Shown one piece after another: positions 36,407-45,849 of a DNA stretch of 64,000 bases. The stretch spans positions 1 to 64,000 of the forward strand of contig JAGXRG010000069.1 of the NCBI GenBank assembly GCA_018335935.1, read 5' to 3'. The position numbers were made by a program, and so were the translations under genes. Each line of letters begins with the position of its first letter. The first letter of the stretch is position 1. The notes under the pieces were generated by a model. The model ran no database searches, was not told the origin of the DNA, and saw only the letters and a list, made by a program, of their open reading frames with translations. This stretch comes from Chitinophagaceae bacterium (GTDB lineage: Bacteria > Bacteroidota > Bacteroidia > Chitinophagales > Chitinophagaceae).

Positions 36407-37036
36407 TTATTTAATACATTCAAAAGCTACTGAATTTTTGAACCTACTTGCCTCTTCAACATACTTGAACATCTTATCATTGCAATCGCTAAATTCACAT
36501 TTTCTGATTGAATTAAATCCAACATTTTTTAATTCAACTTCCAATGATTTATAATCCCACATCCATAAATGTTTTGAATTCCCTAAAAATGATACTATTA
36601 AGCCTTTAAGCCCCCGACTTCTTTTTTCAACCCCAAGCATTGTTGTAATTGATATAAACTTTATACTAGCACTTGTTTTACCTGCTTTTAACTCTTCCAA
36701 ATATAGTTTAGCAGCATATTCTAAATCAGGAACTACACATCTAAATATTCCTCCCTTTTTGAGAATTTTAAAAGAGTTTTTTAAGGCAATTCTAAAATCA
36801 TAAAGTGACAGATGTTCTAATGTATGTGAGCAATACAAACCATCACAAGAGTTTTCATCTATTGGTAACCCTTTAACAATATCACCATACTTTACATTAC
36901 TTGGAAATTTGGTATTCAATTGTAAAAAACTTGATACTAATGGAATTTTTTGCAACACCAAAGTTGGGGAAGCATCATAGTTAATCCACTCTTTAGGAGC
37001 GGATAACCCACATCCGTATTGAACATACTTATTCAT
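36407..37036 (-). CDS. Predicted SAM-dependent methyltransferase (class I, polysaccharide-cluster type)
   Basis: 209 residues. The N-terminal YGCGLSAPKEWINYDASPTL is the short SAM-binding motif of this family, followed by DIVKGLPIDENSCDGLYCSHTLEHL and LKKGGIFRCVVPDLE (motif III/post-I regions). Such genes are frequent in O-antigen loci and probably modify a sugar, but the substrate is not deducible. Confidence 0.78.
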   Translation of the reverse strand: MNKYVQYGCGLSAPKEWINYDASPTLVLQKIPLVSSFLQLNTKFPSNVKYGDIVKGLPIDENSCDGLYCSHTLEHLSLYDFRIALKNSFKILKKGGIFRCVVPDLEYAAKLYLEELKAGKTSASIKFISITTMLGVEKRSRGLKGLIVSFLGNSKHLWMWDYKSLEVELKNVGFNSIRKCEFSDCNDKMFKYVEEASRFKNSVAFECIK

Positions 37037-37064
37037 ACTTATAATTTTTAAAAATAATAAAGAT

Positions 37065-38036
37065 TTACAAAGTGGTTTTATACCAATTTAAGGTTTCTTC
37101 AATTCCTTTTCTAACATTTACTTTTGGTGACCAACCCAAAATTTGGTGAATTTTTTCTACGCCAATAGATCTTCTTCTAATATTATCAATATCTCTTTCA
37201 GGTACATTTTCGATTTTAATATTTTTAGTATAGTTATTAATGATCTCAGCTAATTTATTTACAGAAGTTTCTACTCCAGTACCCACATTAAAAACATCTC
37301 CTAGGGCTTTAGGGTGTGTGGCAGCTAAAATTGTAGCATCAACAGCATCTGTAATAAAAGTATAATCTCTTGTTTGTTCTCCATCACCAAAAATGTTTAA
37401 AGTTTCATTAATTAATGCATTATGAATAAACTTTCCTAAAACACCACAATATGGATTTCTTGGAGATTGACCATAACCATAAACATTCGAATAACGAACA
37501 CTACTTGTTGGTAATCCATAACTTCGATTATATATTAAAGTATAATTTTCGCCCAACAATTTTGTAGCAGCATAATTGCTCAAAACAATTGTTGCATCAT
37601 TTTCAGTTACTGGCAAACTGGCTGCACTACCATAAACCGAACAAGATGATGTATAAACAAATCTTTCTAAATTCGCCAATTTGTTATTTTTTATAAACTC
37701 AAGGATCAACAATGTACTTTCTGCATTCACCCTCATATCATCTAAAGGATCTTTACCTGATGCCGATATTTGTTTACAAGCTAAATGGAATATAAAATTA
37801 ACATCAACAAATAATGGAAAAAGCTTCTCAGTTTCTAAAACGGATATTTTTTGAAAATTAATTTTATTCAAATCATCTCCAAGAATAGAAGGGTCGCTAT
37901 TTACACAATTATCAACAACAATAACAGAACAATTATATTGGTTTACTAGGGTTTTTACAAGATTATGACCAATGAAACCCAAGCCTCCAGTTACTAAAAT
38001 TTTCTTACCTGAAATTTTATCTAAATGATTGATCAT
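37065..38036 (-). CDS. NAD-dependent nucleotide-sugar epimerase/dehydratase (extended SDR)
   Basis: 323 residues. NAD-binding GGLGFIGHNLV near residue 17, YTSSCSVYGS (catalytic Ser), NYAATKLLGENY (YxxxK), VRYSNVYG and RDYTFITDAVDA are standard for extended SDR enzymes such as UDP-glucose 4-epimerase or UDP-glucuronate decarboxylase/epimerase relatives. The actual sugar cannot be read by eye. It lies 28 bp before the methyltransferase gene. Confidence 0.85.
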   Translation of the reverse strand: MINHLDKISGKKILVTGGLGFIGHNLVKTLVNQYNCSVIVVDNCVNSDPSILGDDLNKINFQKISVLETEKLFPLFVDVNFIFHLACKQISASGKDPLDDMRVNAESTLLILEFIKNNKLANLERFVYTSSCSVYGSAASLPVTENDATIVLSNYAATKLLGENYTLIYNRSYGLPTSSVRYSNVYGYGQSPRNPYCGVLGKFIHNALINETLNIFGDGEQTRDYTFITDAVDATILAATHPKALGDVFNVGTGVETSVNKLAEIINNYTKNIKIENVPERDIDNIRRRSIGVEKIHQILGWSPKVNVRKGIEETLNWYKTTL

Positions 38037-38041
38037 AATTA

Positions 38042-39295
38042 TTATTTAATAACTAAAGAAATATTTTGTAAAAATGCCGAAGTCATTCCATTTGCTGTAT
38101 GTTGCAAAACCAATGGATTATTTAATGATATTGGAATAAAATTGTTTTTATTTTTAATTAATGTTTCGAACATTTCAGTTAATTTCTGTGTTTGGTTTAT
38201 TGGCAATTCTTCATTTTTTGATGAGTAAGTTACAACATAAGGATAATTTATTTCTTTTAAAAACAAAGCTGGAAAAGAATCTTTATGAACAAATGCAACA
38301 AAAGGTTTTTGAGAAGCAACTAAACCCATAAGTTTTGATGCAGCATAATAAGGCTGCATACCACCAATTAAAAATAATATATCGGCACTCATAGTTAACT
38401 CAACAGCTTTTTTATAAGTAACTCTTAATGGATTTTCTTTAACAAAATGCTGCATATTATTTTGTTCTATCCATTTACCTAATTGTGGTTTTGAGAGTCC
38501 TTCACCTGCATAACTTGTTCCAATAAACTGAACTTCTATTTTTAGGATTTTTTCTAACTCTTTTAAGCTAGGCATTAAACCATTTAAAACTGGGTAACAA
38601 TCGTTCCATATTGCACCAATATATCTAAGGATAATTTTATTTTCAGTTTTGTCACCAAATCTTATCTTATCAAAATCACTTTGCTCTGCTCCATAAGGTA
38701 TAGCAAACATGGGTTTTGAATTTAAACTTGGGTGTCTTTTTATCAAATTAGAATTAATACCTTCAGAAACAGAAAAAATTATAGAGGCGTTTGAACAAAC
38801 CCATTTTTCTAAGGCAACAGCTATACCTTGAGAAATTTTATGTTTAAAAGTTGCATATTTTTTTTCTTGATCATGAACCCAAGGATCAATAAAGTCAATG
38901 CCATAAGGCACTTTTGTTAACCACTTAACAATGGGTGCAATAACTAAAATATACCAAGGTGGTACTAAATATAAAATAAATGATGGTTTTGAAATTCTGA
39001 CTTCATTTATTAATTTAAAAAATAAAAAAGGTAACATTCTTAAACCTAAATCTCCAATACCAAATTTTCTGGTAGTTTTTTGGTTTAAACAGTGTACAGT
39101 TTTTTCTGTGTATTCAGTGCCAAGCAATTCCTTCATCCAAACATCTTCTACTTCTTCTCTGTATTTTGGTTGAACTGTAAAACAAATAGGATAAAATCCA
39201 AATGAACTTGCATGTTTAACCAATAATCTTGCTCGTTGAGATGGCGGAGAAGAAGAAGGAGGAAAATGTGGGGTAACTAGAAAAAGGGTTTTCAA
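38042..39295 (-). CDS. GT4-like glycosyltransferase
   Basis: 417 residues with TLFLVTPHFPPSSSPPSQRARLLV at the N-terminus, a common beginning of Bacteroidota GT4 enzymes, then YGIDFIDPWVHD, ASIIFSVSEGIN and, in the donor domain, ILRYIGAIWNDCYPVL. The usual E-x7-E region is replaced by ADILFLIGGMQPYYAASKLMGLVASQKPFVAF, a divergent form. The start appears to be TTG at 39295. Donor and acceptor are unknown. Confidence 0.75.
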   Translation of the reverse strand: MKTLFLVTPHFPPSSSPPSQRARLLVKHASSFGFYPICFTVQPKYREEVEDVWMKELLGTEYTEKTVHCLNQKTTRKFGIGDLGLRMLPFLFFKLINEVRISKPSFILYLVPPWYILVIAPIVKWLTKVPYGIDFIDPWVHDQEKKYATFKHKISQGIAVALEKWVCSNASIIFSVSEGINSNLIKRHPSLNSKPMFAIPYGAEQSDFDKIRFGDKTENKIILRYIGAIWNDCYPVLNGLMPSLKELEKILKIEVQFIGTSYAGEGLSKPQLGKWIEQNNMQHFVKENPLRVTYKKAVELTMSADILFLIGGMQPYYAASKLMGLVASQKPFVAFVHKDSFPALFLKEINYPYVVTYSSKNEELPINQTQKLTEMFETLIKNKNNFIPISLNNPLVLQHTANGMTSAFLQNISLVIK

Positions 39296-39316
39296 ACAAT
39301 TATTATATAGTTAATA

Positions 39317-41158
39317 TTACTTTAGAAAATAGATTTTATACTTTGTTAATTTATCAATTAATGAGTCAATAATTATTGGTTTAATATATGGATTTTTCAT
39401 TTGTAGTTCATCGGTGATAATAAAGTTAATATTTTTTTGTTTTATAAAATCAAGTTGTTTTTTGTAAAAATCACCATTTACTTTTTCCACAGGTTTGTAT
39501 GATTCAAACTCGCCCTGACTAATGAGACTTTTTGATAATCCTAAACCTTCTTTCATATTCATATCTGAAATATTAATAATTCCAATTTGCTTATTTAAAA
39601 GTTGAATAAAATGAAATTTTCTTAATGTATAAGGATTATAATCCCACACTACTGCATTGTCCATATTTTTAATAACAACACCCCAATCACCACTATTTAT
39701 TTTTTTATCTATTTGACTAATGAATTCTTTTGATATTTTCGGGTGATCCATTTTTAAGGAGTTTGGATTAATATTATCAAAAAAAATAAAAGATGCTTGT
39801 AATATAAAAGTTCCAATAAGAAACCCCATTTTATTTTTTTCTACTTTACTTACAAAATATAAAATAAAACAAGTAATTGCAATCGCTTTGGGAAAGTACA
39901 TAATCCCCCCAGAGTCAATATTAAAATTAAATAATGAACCATAAAAAATTGGAAGCATAATTAATAAAAAAATTGGAAAAATTACTATCAAATTTTTTCT
40001 AAGTAATATATAGATTTTTTTAAATGAAATTAGTAATATAATAGGTATTATAAATAAGCAATAATAGAAAGGAAGTCTGAACAAGTTTTCTCGAAAAAAA
40101 ATAAAAATGAAATTTTTAAATATCAAAGAAAATGAAATTTGATTACCACTGTTTACATTTCCATTTAGATTACCAAAAACTAAATAAAACAATGTAAAGC
40201 CTACTAATAAAATGAGGCTTAAAAAAAAATAAAAAAATGAATTTTTCTTCTCTCCTTTAAAGTACTGATAAGCCCCATAAATGAAAATAAATGTAAGTAT
40301 AGGTGGTGCAGCCAATATGTTGCAAATAGGCATAAATGCTAACCAAATAAAGGCTAGAAAGTAGTGTTTCTTTATATACTCATTTAAAAATAAAATTGTA
40401 AAAATAACCGCACAATATATTCTTGGTTGTGTAAATAAATTAATATCAATTAAATTTTTAATTGGTATATAACCAGTAAAAAAAATACTTAAAAAGGTTA
40501 ATGCCACAACTAGTATTTTATTTTCAAAATTTAATTTGCTTATAAATGTGTAAAAACACATAAATGAAAGTGTAAAAACTAATGGGGAAAAAACAAATTG
40601 ATAAATATCGAAATTACTCATTAAATTGAATTCTTGAAAAAGTGAAATTATCCAAATATCAAAGTAATGATAAGGTGTTCGATACTGATTTAAAAATTGA
40701 TAATCTAATATTGATGGAAAATTTCTGCCTTCTACCCCTGTTAATCTGATAAATTCAGCCGTTTTGTTATAATAATAATAATCATCAACACCATAATCAA
40801 AATAATCAATAGAAAAGTAACTTTTATTAAAATACTGTATCATAAGGAACAATAAAACAAATGATACACATAATGTTAAATATTTAATATTTATTGATAA
40901 TTTAAACTCTTTTTTCCACTTATTTTTTGTATGCGTTAGGTAAATTAAAGATATTACTAAAAATAAAAAATTAATAGTAACAAATTCAGTTTTAATAAAT
41001 GAATAAATGACTATAGTTATTATTAGGCCTAAAATAGTTGATTTAGTAAAACGCTCTAAATCATCATTTTCTGTAGAAGAAAAATAATTAAATAGTATTA
41101 AACCAATAATATGAAATAATATTATACTTGAAATTATTATAAGAATATGAGCTATCAT
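39317..41158 (-). CDS. Multi-spanning membrane protein of unknown function (GT-C-like layout)
   Basis: 613 residues, with roughly 13-14 hydrophobic helices over residues 1-460 and a soluble C-terminal ~150 residues. A long non-membrane segment (~125-185) contains DYFDYGVDDYYYYNKTAEFI and YRTPYHYFDIWI, with clustered Asp and aromatic residues as in the first extracytoplasmic loop of GT-C glycosyltransferases. I do not recognise a named family. Very AT-rich, biased to Ile/Phe/Asn/Lys. Next to a GtrB-like GT2 it could use polyprenyl-linked sugars to decorate the polymer; that is inference. Confidence 0.6.
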   Translation of the reverse strand: MIAHILIIISSIILFHIIGLILFNYFSSTENDDLERFTKSTILGLIITIVIYSFIKTEFVTINFLFLVISLIYLTHTKNKWKKEFKLSINIKYLTLCVSFVLLFLMIQYFNKSYFSIDYFDYGVDDYYYYNKTAEFIRLTGVEGRNFPSILDYQFLNQYRTPYHYFDIWIISLFQEFNLMSNFDIYQFVFSPLVFTLSFMCFYTFISKLNFENKILVVALTFLSIFFTGYIPIKNLIDINLFTQPRIYCAVIFTILFLNEYIKKHYFLAFIWLAFMPICNILAAPPILTFIFIYGAYQYFKGEKKNSFFYFFLSLILLVGFTLFYLVFGNLNGNVNSGNQISFSLIFKNFIFIFFRENLFRLPFYYCLFIIPIILLISFKKIYILLRKNLIVIFPIFLLIMLPIFYGSLFNFNIDSGGIMYFPKAIAITCFILYFVSKVEKNKMGFLIGTFILQASFIFFDNINPNSLKMDHPKISKEFISQIDKKINSGDWGVVIKNMDNAVVWDYNPYTLRKFHFIQLLNKQIGIINISDMNMKEGLGLSKSLISQGEFESYKPVEKVNGDFYKKQLDFIKQKNINFIITDELQMKNPYIKPIIIDSLIDKLTKYKIYFLK

Positions 41159-42087
41159 TACTTTTTCTTTATTATGTAACCCGGCCTATTTTTTACCTCT
41201 TCAAAAATTCTCCAAATATATTCAGCAGTAATACCCAAGCTAAAGAGAATCAAACCACTAAAAAATGAAATTATAATAACTGTAGATGTCCATCCAGGTA
41301 CTTCACTTAATTTCCAAAAATTATCATTACCTATTAATCTTGCATATGCATAAATTATAATTATCACAAATGAAAAAATAGAAAAAAATAATCCTAAAAA
41401 AGTAATCAATTTTATAGGAAAAGTGGAACTAGAAAAGAAAAAGTCTTTTGCTAAATTTATTTTCTTTTTTAGTGTCCATCTTGATTTTTTATTATCCCCT
41501 TTTGGTCTTTGATATGCCATAAAATGTGGATCAAAACCAAGTCGTAAAATTTCAGTAATTGTTGTTGTATTTATTGGATGAATTTTATAATTGATAAGAT
41601 CAATAATTTCTCTATCAATCAAAAATGAATCAGATCCTCCTGGTGGAAATTTTATTTCAGAGAAAGTATTCATCAACTTATAAAATAAAATCGAGGTGTA
41701 TTTTGAAAATAATTTATCATCCCTATTTTCACGATATGGAATGATTATTTTATTCCCTTGTTGCCAAATACGATACATTCTTATTATTGATTCATAGGGT
41801 TGCTGTTCATCATCTGGAATTATAGTGGCACAATCTCCCTTTGAAACTGATAGACCAGCAAAAGCTGCATAATGACTTGTGAAATTTTTGCTTAATTTAT
41901 AAGATTTAACATTTTCAAAATTAGTTGCTAATTTATTTCCAATTTCATAAGAGTTATCATTTGAGCCATCATCAATAATTATGAATTCAAAAGATATTTT
42001 TTCATCATTTAATGCTTTTGATATTTTATTGTATACCAACTCAATTTTATTATTACTATAATAAGAAAGCAATATGACACTTAACAT
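41158..42087 (-). CDS. GtrB/ArnC-like GT2 polyprenyl-phosphate glycosyltransferase
   Basis: 309 residues: a GT-A domain (SVILLSYYSNNKIE, FIIIDDGSNDNSYEI, SKNFTSHYAAFAGLSVSKGDCATIIPDDEQQP, then GGSDSFLIDREI) followed by two membrane helices at ~218-245 and ~268-290 and the IWRIFEEVKNRPGYIIKKK tail. The layout is that of DPM1/GtrB-type enzymes that load a sugar onto polyprenyl phosphate. The adjacent multi-spanning protein (1-bp overlap) may be the transferase that uses this product. The canonical D-x-D is DDGS plus PDDEQQ. Confidence 0.88.
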   Translation of the reverse strand: MLSVILLSYYSNNKIELVYNKISKALNDEKISFEFIIIDDGSNDNSYEIGNKLATNFENVKSYKLSKNFTSHYAAFAGLSVSKGDCATIIPDDEQQPYESIIRMYRIWQQGNKIIIPYRENRDDKLFSKYTSILFYKLMNTFSEIKFPPGGSDSFLIDREIIDLINYKIHPINTTTITEILRLGFDPHFMAYQRPKGDNKKSRWTLKKKINLAKDFFFSSSTFPIKLITFLGLFFSIFSFVIIIIYAYARLIGNDNFWKLSEVPGWTSTVIIISFFSGLILFSLGITAEYIWRIFEEVKNRPGYIIKKK

Positions 42088-42144
42088 AAAAAATGTATTT
42101 GTAAATTATATTTTAATTCTACTATGCACAATAATTGTTTATAC

Positions 42145-43257
42145 TCAATTATGAATTCTACTAAAAGAGGTTATTTTTTCTGAAATAAATTTTATCTCAG
42201 TTTCAGTTAAACCTGGCCACAAGGGTAAACTTAAACAGGTATTTGCAATTTCTTCAGCAATAGGAAAATCTCCTTTTTTAAAACCTAAATAGGCATAAGC
42301 TTTCTGCAAATGAGGCGGAATTGGGTAGTGAATTAATGTACCAATACCATTTTCGTTTAAATAATTTTGCAAAGCATCACGATGGTTAGTCCTAATTATG
42401 TATAAATGATACACATGGGTAGCCATATTTGCTGTTTGGGGCAATATTAAACCATCAATTCCTTTTAATGCCTCATTGTACCAGTAGGCAATTTCTTGTC
42501 TTTGTTTGGTCCAATTGTTTAAATGTTTTAATTTGACACTTAAAAATGCGGCTTGACATTCGTCTAAACGCATATTATGGCCAATTACTTCATTGTAATA
42601 TTTTTTTTGTGAGCCATAGTTTCTTAAAACCATGGCTTTTTGAGCCAACTCCTCATTATTGGTGGTAATAGCACCTGCATCGCCTAAAGCACCTAAATTT
42701 TTTCCGGGATAAAAACTTGTTCCATTTATATCACCCCAAGCACCTGTTGGTATTCCATTAAAACTAGCATCCTGACTTTGGGCATTATCTTCTATAATAA
42801 ATAAATTATGCTTATCGGCAATAGCTTTAATTGCATCCATTTCACAGGCTTGGCCATACAAATGCACAGGCATAATTGCTTTGGCTTTGGGTGTAATAGC
42901 AGCTTCAATTAACGAGGGATCTATATTATAAGTGTTTATATTTGGCTCAACAAAAACAGGTTTTGCCCCAACATAAGATACAGCCAACGCTGTTGCTATG
43001 TAGGTATTAGAAGGCACAATTACTTCGTCACCAATTCCAATATTCAAAGTTTTTAATGCAATATGTAATGCATCCAAACCATTACTTACACCAACAGCAA
43101 GCTGTGTTTGGTTAAATTGTGCATATTCGGTTTCAAATTGTTTTACTTTATCACCTAATACGTACCAATTGCTATCATAAAAAGCTTCAAAAGTTTGCAA
43201 GATTTCTTGTTTAATAGGCTCATGCATAGGAGAAAAATTTAAAAAAGGTATTTTCAT
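42145..43257 (-). CDS. DegT/DnrJ/EryC1 sugar aminotransferase (FdtB/QdtB- or WbpE-like)
   Basis: 370 residues, PLP-dependent. [59 protein letters not shown] and the [17 protein letters not shown] segment with the PLP lysine (PGKNLG) are intact. It lies directly upstream (in map order) of the acyltransferase and the two 3,4-ketoisomerase cupins, fitting the C3 aminotransferase of dTDP-3-amino-3,6-dideoxyhexose synthesis. It is the only DegT aminotransferase in the window, so it might also serve the WbpB/WbpD amidino-sugar route (WbpE step). Confidence 0.9.
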   Translation of the reverse strand: MKIPFLNFSPMHEPIKQEILQTFEAFYDSNWYVLGDKVKQFETEYAQFNQTQLAVGVSNGLDALHIALKTLNIGIGDEVIVPSNTYIATALAVSYVGAKPVFVEPNINTYNIDPSLIEAAITPKAKAIMPVHLYGQACEMDAIKAIADKHNLFIIEDNAQSQDASFNGIPTGAWGDINGTSFYPGKNLGALGDAGAITTNNEELAQKAMVLRNYGSQKKYYNEVIGHNMRLDECQAAFLSVKLKHLNNWTKQRQEIAYWYNEALKGIDGLILPQTANMATHVYHLYIIRTNHRDALQNYLNENGIGTLIHYPIPPHLQKAYAYLGFKKGDFPIAEEIANTCLSLPLWPGLTETEIKFISEKITSFSRIHN

Positions 43258-43261
43258 AAAA

Positions 43262-43789
43262 TTATTTTACAAAGAATTTTTCTCCTGTGTCTGATAGAAA
43301 ATAATTATCCACTTTTTTCATTTTTGAACCATTCTTATTTATATAACCAACTATTTGAGCTGGAGATCCTTTTACTATTGAAAATGCTGGTATGTTTTTA
43401 GTTACCAATGAACCTGCACCAATTAACGAATATTGACCAATATCAACTCCACCTAATATTATTGCTCCTGCACCAATAGAAGCAAATTCATTAATAACAA
43501 TTTTCTGAAAATGATCAGGATATAATTTAGATTTCGGGTATTTATCATTTGTAAAAGTCACATTAGGGCCAACAAAAACATTATCTCCTATATGAATTCC
43601 ATCCCATAAATAAACACCAGATTTTATTGTTACATTATTTCCTATTGTAACATCGTTTTCTATAAAGGTATGACAGTTGATATTACAATTATTTCCAATT
43701 TTTGCTCCTGCTAATATTATAGCATATTGCCAAACATAAGTATTTATGCCTATATACTTTGTTTGAACTTCTGCTTTTTCATGAATCAT
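43262..43789 (-). CDS. Left-handed beta-helix sugar N-acyltransferase (FdtC/QdtC-like)
   Basis: 175 residues dominated by hexapeptide repeats ([102 protein letters not shown]). The FTNDKYPKS loop is characteristic of acetyl-CoA-dependent N-acetyltransferases acting on 3-amino or 4-amino nucleotide sugars. It lies between the aminotransferase and a ketoisomerase gene (11-bp overlap with the latter), so it probably N-acetylates the 3-amino group. Confidence 0.87.
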   Translation of the reverse strand: MIHEKAEVQTKYIGINTYVWQYAIILAGAKIGNNCNINCHTFIENDVTIGNNVTIKSGVYLWDGIHIGDNVFVGPNVTFTNDKYPKSKLYPDHFQKIVINEFASIGAGAIILGGVDIGQYSLIGAGSLVTKNIPAFSIVKGSPAQIVGYINKNGSKMKKVDNYFLSDTGEKFFVK

Positions 43790-44210
43790 ATTTTTGCACT
43801 ATTTTAAAGTTTAAATAATCGTCATAATCCCTTAAGTAATCACCCTCATCATAATGATGAGAAGCCAAAACTAGGCAGATAGAGCCGGACGAGAAGTTAA
43901 TTTCTGATGCCCAAATACCCGGGGGTATATGTAAGCCAATATAAGGTCTGTTTATTTGAACCAAACGTTTAGATTTTGCATCATCCAATAATATATCAAA
44001 TGAACCACTTGCGGCAACTAAAAATTGATGACATTCTTTGTGTGCATGTGCCCCACGTGATTCACCACCAGGAATATCATATAAATAAAAAATTCTTTTG
44101 ATATCGAAAGGAACTTCAATATTATTATGAATTGGCGTAATATTTCCTGCCCTGTTTTCAATTCTTGGGAGGTAAATTAAGTTACAATCGAAAACGGTAT
44201 TTCTATGCAT
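43779..44210 (-). CDS. dTDP-4-keto-6-deoxyhexose 3,4-ketoisomerase (FdtA/QdtA family)
   Basis: 143 residues, a single cupin. PGGESRGAHAHKECHQFLVAASGSF carries the paired histidines (HAHK) known in this family to sit in the active site; RPYIGLHIPPGIWASE and YDEGDYLRDYDDYL are other family marks. It moves the keto group from C4 to C3, giving Fuc3N- or Qui3N-type precursors; which epimer cannot be told. It overlaps the paralogue at 44203 by 8 bp. Confidence 0.88.
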   Translation of the reverse strand: MHRNTVFDCNLIYLPRIENRAGNITPIHNNIEVPFDIKRIFYLYDIPGGESRGAHAHKECHQFLVAASGSFDILLDDAKSKRLVQINRPYIGLHIPPGIWASEINFSSGSICLVLASHHYDEGDYLRDYDDYLNFKIVQKYDS

Positions 44211-44610
44211 TTCTTAATGCTTTTAATTCATCAAAATCTCTAATATAATCCTTTTCATTATATTCCTTATCTGCCAAAACCAATGCCAATGAATTGGTTG
44301 AAAAATTTTCCATACTTCTCCAATATAATTTTGGCACGTACAATCCATAGTAAGAGCGGTTTAAAAGAAATCTATGTTCTTTTTTTCCATCATGCAATAC
44401 CACATCAAAACTACCGCTTAATGCCACAATAAATTCTTGCAATTCGTAGTAAGCATGCCCACCTCTAGTTTCACCACCGGGTACATCATAAATCCAATAA
44501 GTTCTAGCAATTTTAAATGGTATTTGCTGGTTATCCTCAATAAAAGATAAGTTTCCTCTGGGATCAAGAAATTTTGGGAGCTTAATTATTTGTGGTTCCA
44601 ATTTAATCAT
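44203..44610 (-). CDS. FdtA/QdtA-family cupin, second copy with altered active-site motif
   Basis: 135 residues, a clear paralogue of the 43779 gene (PGGETRGGHAYYELQEFIVALSGSF, LNRSYYGLYVPKLYWRS, YNEKDYIRDFDEL). The HAHK motif has become HAYY: the second histidine is replaced by tyrosine while the first remains. It may act as a partner subunit, have a different substrate, or be inactive. Tandem pairs of these cupins occur in other O-antigen clusters. It is the first gene of this sub-block and is preceded by an 82-bp gap with no clear signal. Confidence 0.85.
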   Translation of the reverse strand: MIKLEPQIIKLPKFLDPRGNLSFIEDNQQIPFKIARTYWIYDVPGGETRGGHAYYELQEFIVALSGSFDVVLHDGKKEHRFLLNRSYYGLYVPKLYWRSMENFSTNSLALVLADKEYNEKDYIRDFDELKALRNA

Positions 44611-44692
44611 AGTAATTAAACATTAATAATAGTTACTTTAGCTTTTAACAATATCTATACTTCAATTTATTTGATAAGTGTGTTAAAATTTT

Positions 44693-45811
44693 TCAATAAA
44701 GCAACCCTTTTATCATTTCTACTAATTCATAATCGTTAAACCCACTGTTTGCTACCATTTGAGTTTGGATAGCATTTGAATTAATAATTTGAATATCAAA
44801 AACATTTTTATTTATAATAGAACACATTTGTTTTGGTGTATCAGCAACCAACAAATTACCTGTTTGCCACTTATATCCTCTCATACCTGCAGTAGTAGTA
44901 ACTATTGGCACTCCCCAACTTATTGCTTTTGCCAATTTTGTTGAAGCACCAGTTGAATACCACCAAACTGGATTTAAAAAAATAGACCAAGTTGCGACCT
45001 CCGTTTCTAAATTATCGTTTGACAATTCACCCAAATAAGTAATCTGTGAATATTTCTTTGCAAGCTGTTTCCCAATTTTTTCGGGAGCTCCTACTATTCT
45101 AATTTCTATAGATTTATTTTGCTCTAAATTAAATTCGTCCAATAAAATTTCGATTCCTTGTAAGTTGGGTGGGTGATCCAATCTGCCTACAAAACCTACT
45201 CTTCCAATAATAGGATTAGACTTCAAAAAATCGGAATGTAGTTTTCGTGGCAGAAATAAAGTTTGCTTTGCACCAAACCAGTTTTCAATTTGAGTTTCAG
45301 TTTCTGATAATGCCACAACCGTATCTACATATTTTACTCTAAACTCAGATTCAGTTGCTAATAAAAAACCAAGTCGAATTTTATTTAATACTTTTTTAAA
45401 AAAAGAGACTTTTTTAATTGGTTTTGAAATTAAATGTAAAAAGTCGCCAGAATGATTGCCATGGCTCATTAATATTATTCTAATTTCATTACCAAAAACT
45501 TCTTTAATTGGTTTTGCATATCGAACCAATGATGCCATATTGATAAAAACAATTTCGATTTTGTTTACTCGTAAAAATTCGATAAATGATTTTTTATCTT
45601 TTTCTACATCATACATGCTGTAGTTTTCAAAGCCTATTTTAATAAGAATTCTTTGAATTATATGTTTGGTAAAAGAAACATAATAATGTTTTAATTCAAT
45701 TGAATCAACTTTATTTAATATTTCTAAAAATTCTTGAGAGCATAATTGTACTCCACCTGTAACAGCTGAATAAAGAGAAGATTTATTAGTAAGGAAAACT
45801 GCTTTTTTCAG
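44693..45811 (-). CDS. GT4-family glycosyltransferase with a non-ATG (CTG) apparent start
   Basis: Reading from the first ATG (45616) gives 307 residues, but the same frame is open upstream to a stop at 45827 and encodes LKKAVFLTNKSSLYSAVTGG followed by VQLCSQEFLEIL, which is the expected N-terminal GT4 glycine loop. The family-like start therefore falls at the CTG at 45811-45809 (ATG with one base changed), giving 372 residues, a normal length. No ATG, GTG or TTG is available before residue 66. Donor-domain motifs are GFVGRLDHPPNLQGIEILL and STGASTKLAKAISWGVPIVTT. The gene may use CTG, be poorly expressed, or contain a sequencing error. Confidence 0.75.
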   Translation of the reverse strand: MKKAVFLTNKSSLYSAVTGGVQLCSQEFLEILNKVDSIELKHYYVSFTKHIIQRILIKIGFENYSMYDVEKDKKSFIEFLRVNKIEIVFINMASLVRYAKPIKEVFGNEIRIILMSHGNHSGDFLHLISKPIKKVSFFKKVLNKIRLGFLLATESEFRVKYVDTVVALSETETQIENWFGAKQTLFLPRKLHSDFLKSNPIIGRVGFVGRLDHPPNLQGIEILLDEFNLEQNKSIEIRIVGAPEKIGKQLAKKYSQITYLGELSNDNLETEVATWSIFLNPVWWYSTGASTKLAKAISWGVPIVTTTAGMRGYKWQTGNLLVADTPKQMCSIINKNVFDIQIINSNAIQTQMVANSGFNDYELVEMIKGLLY

Positions 45812-45849
45812 ATTATATTTATTTTTTTAATTGACAAATTAAATTTTTA

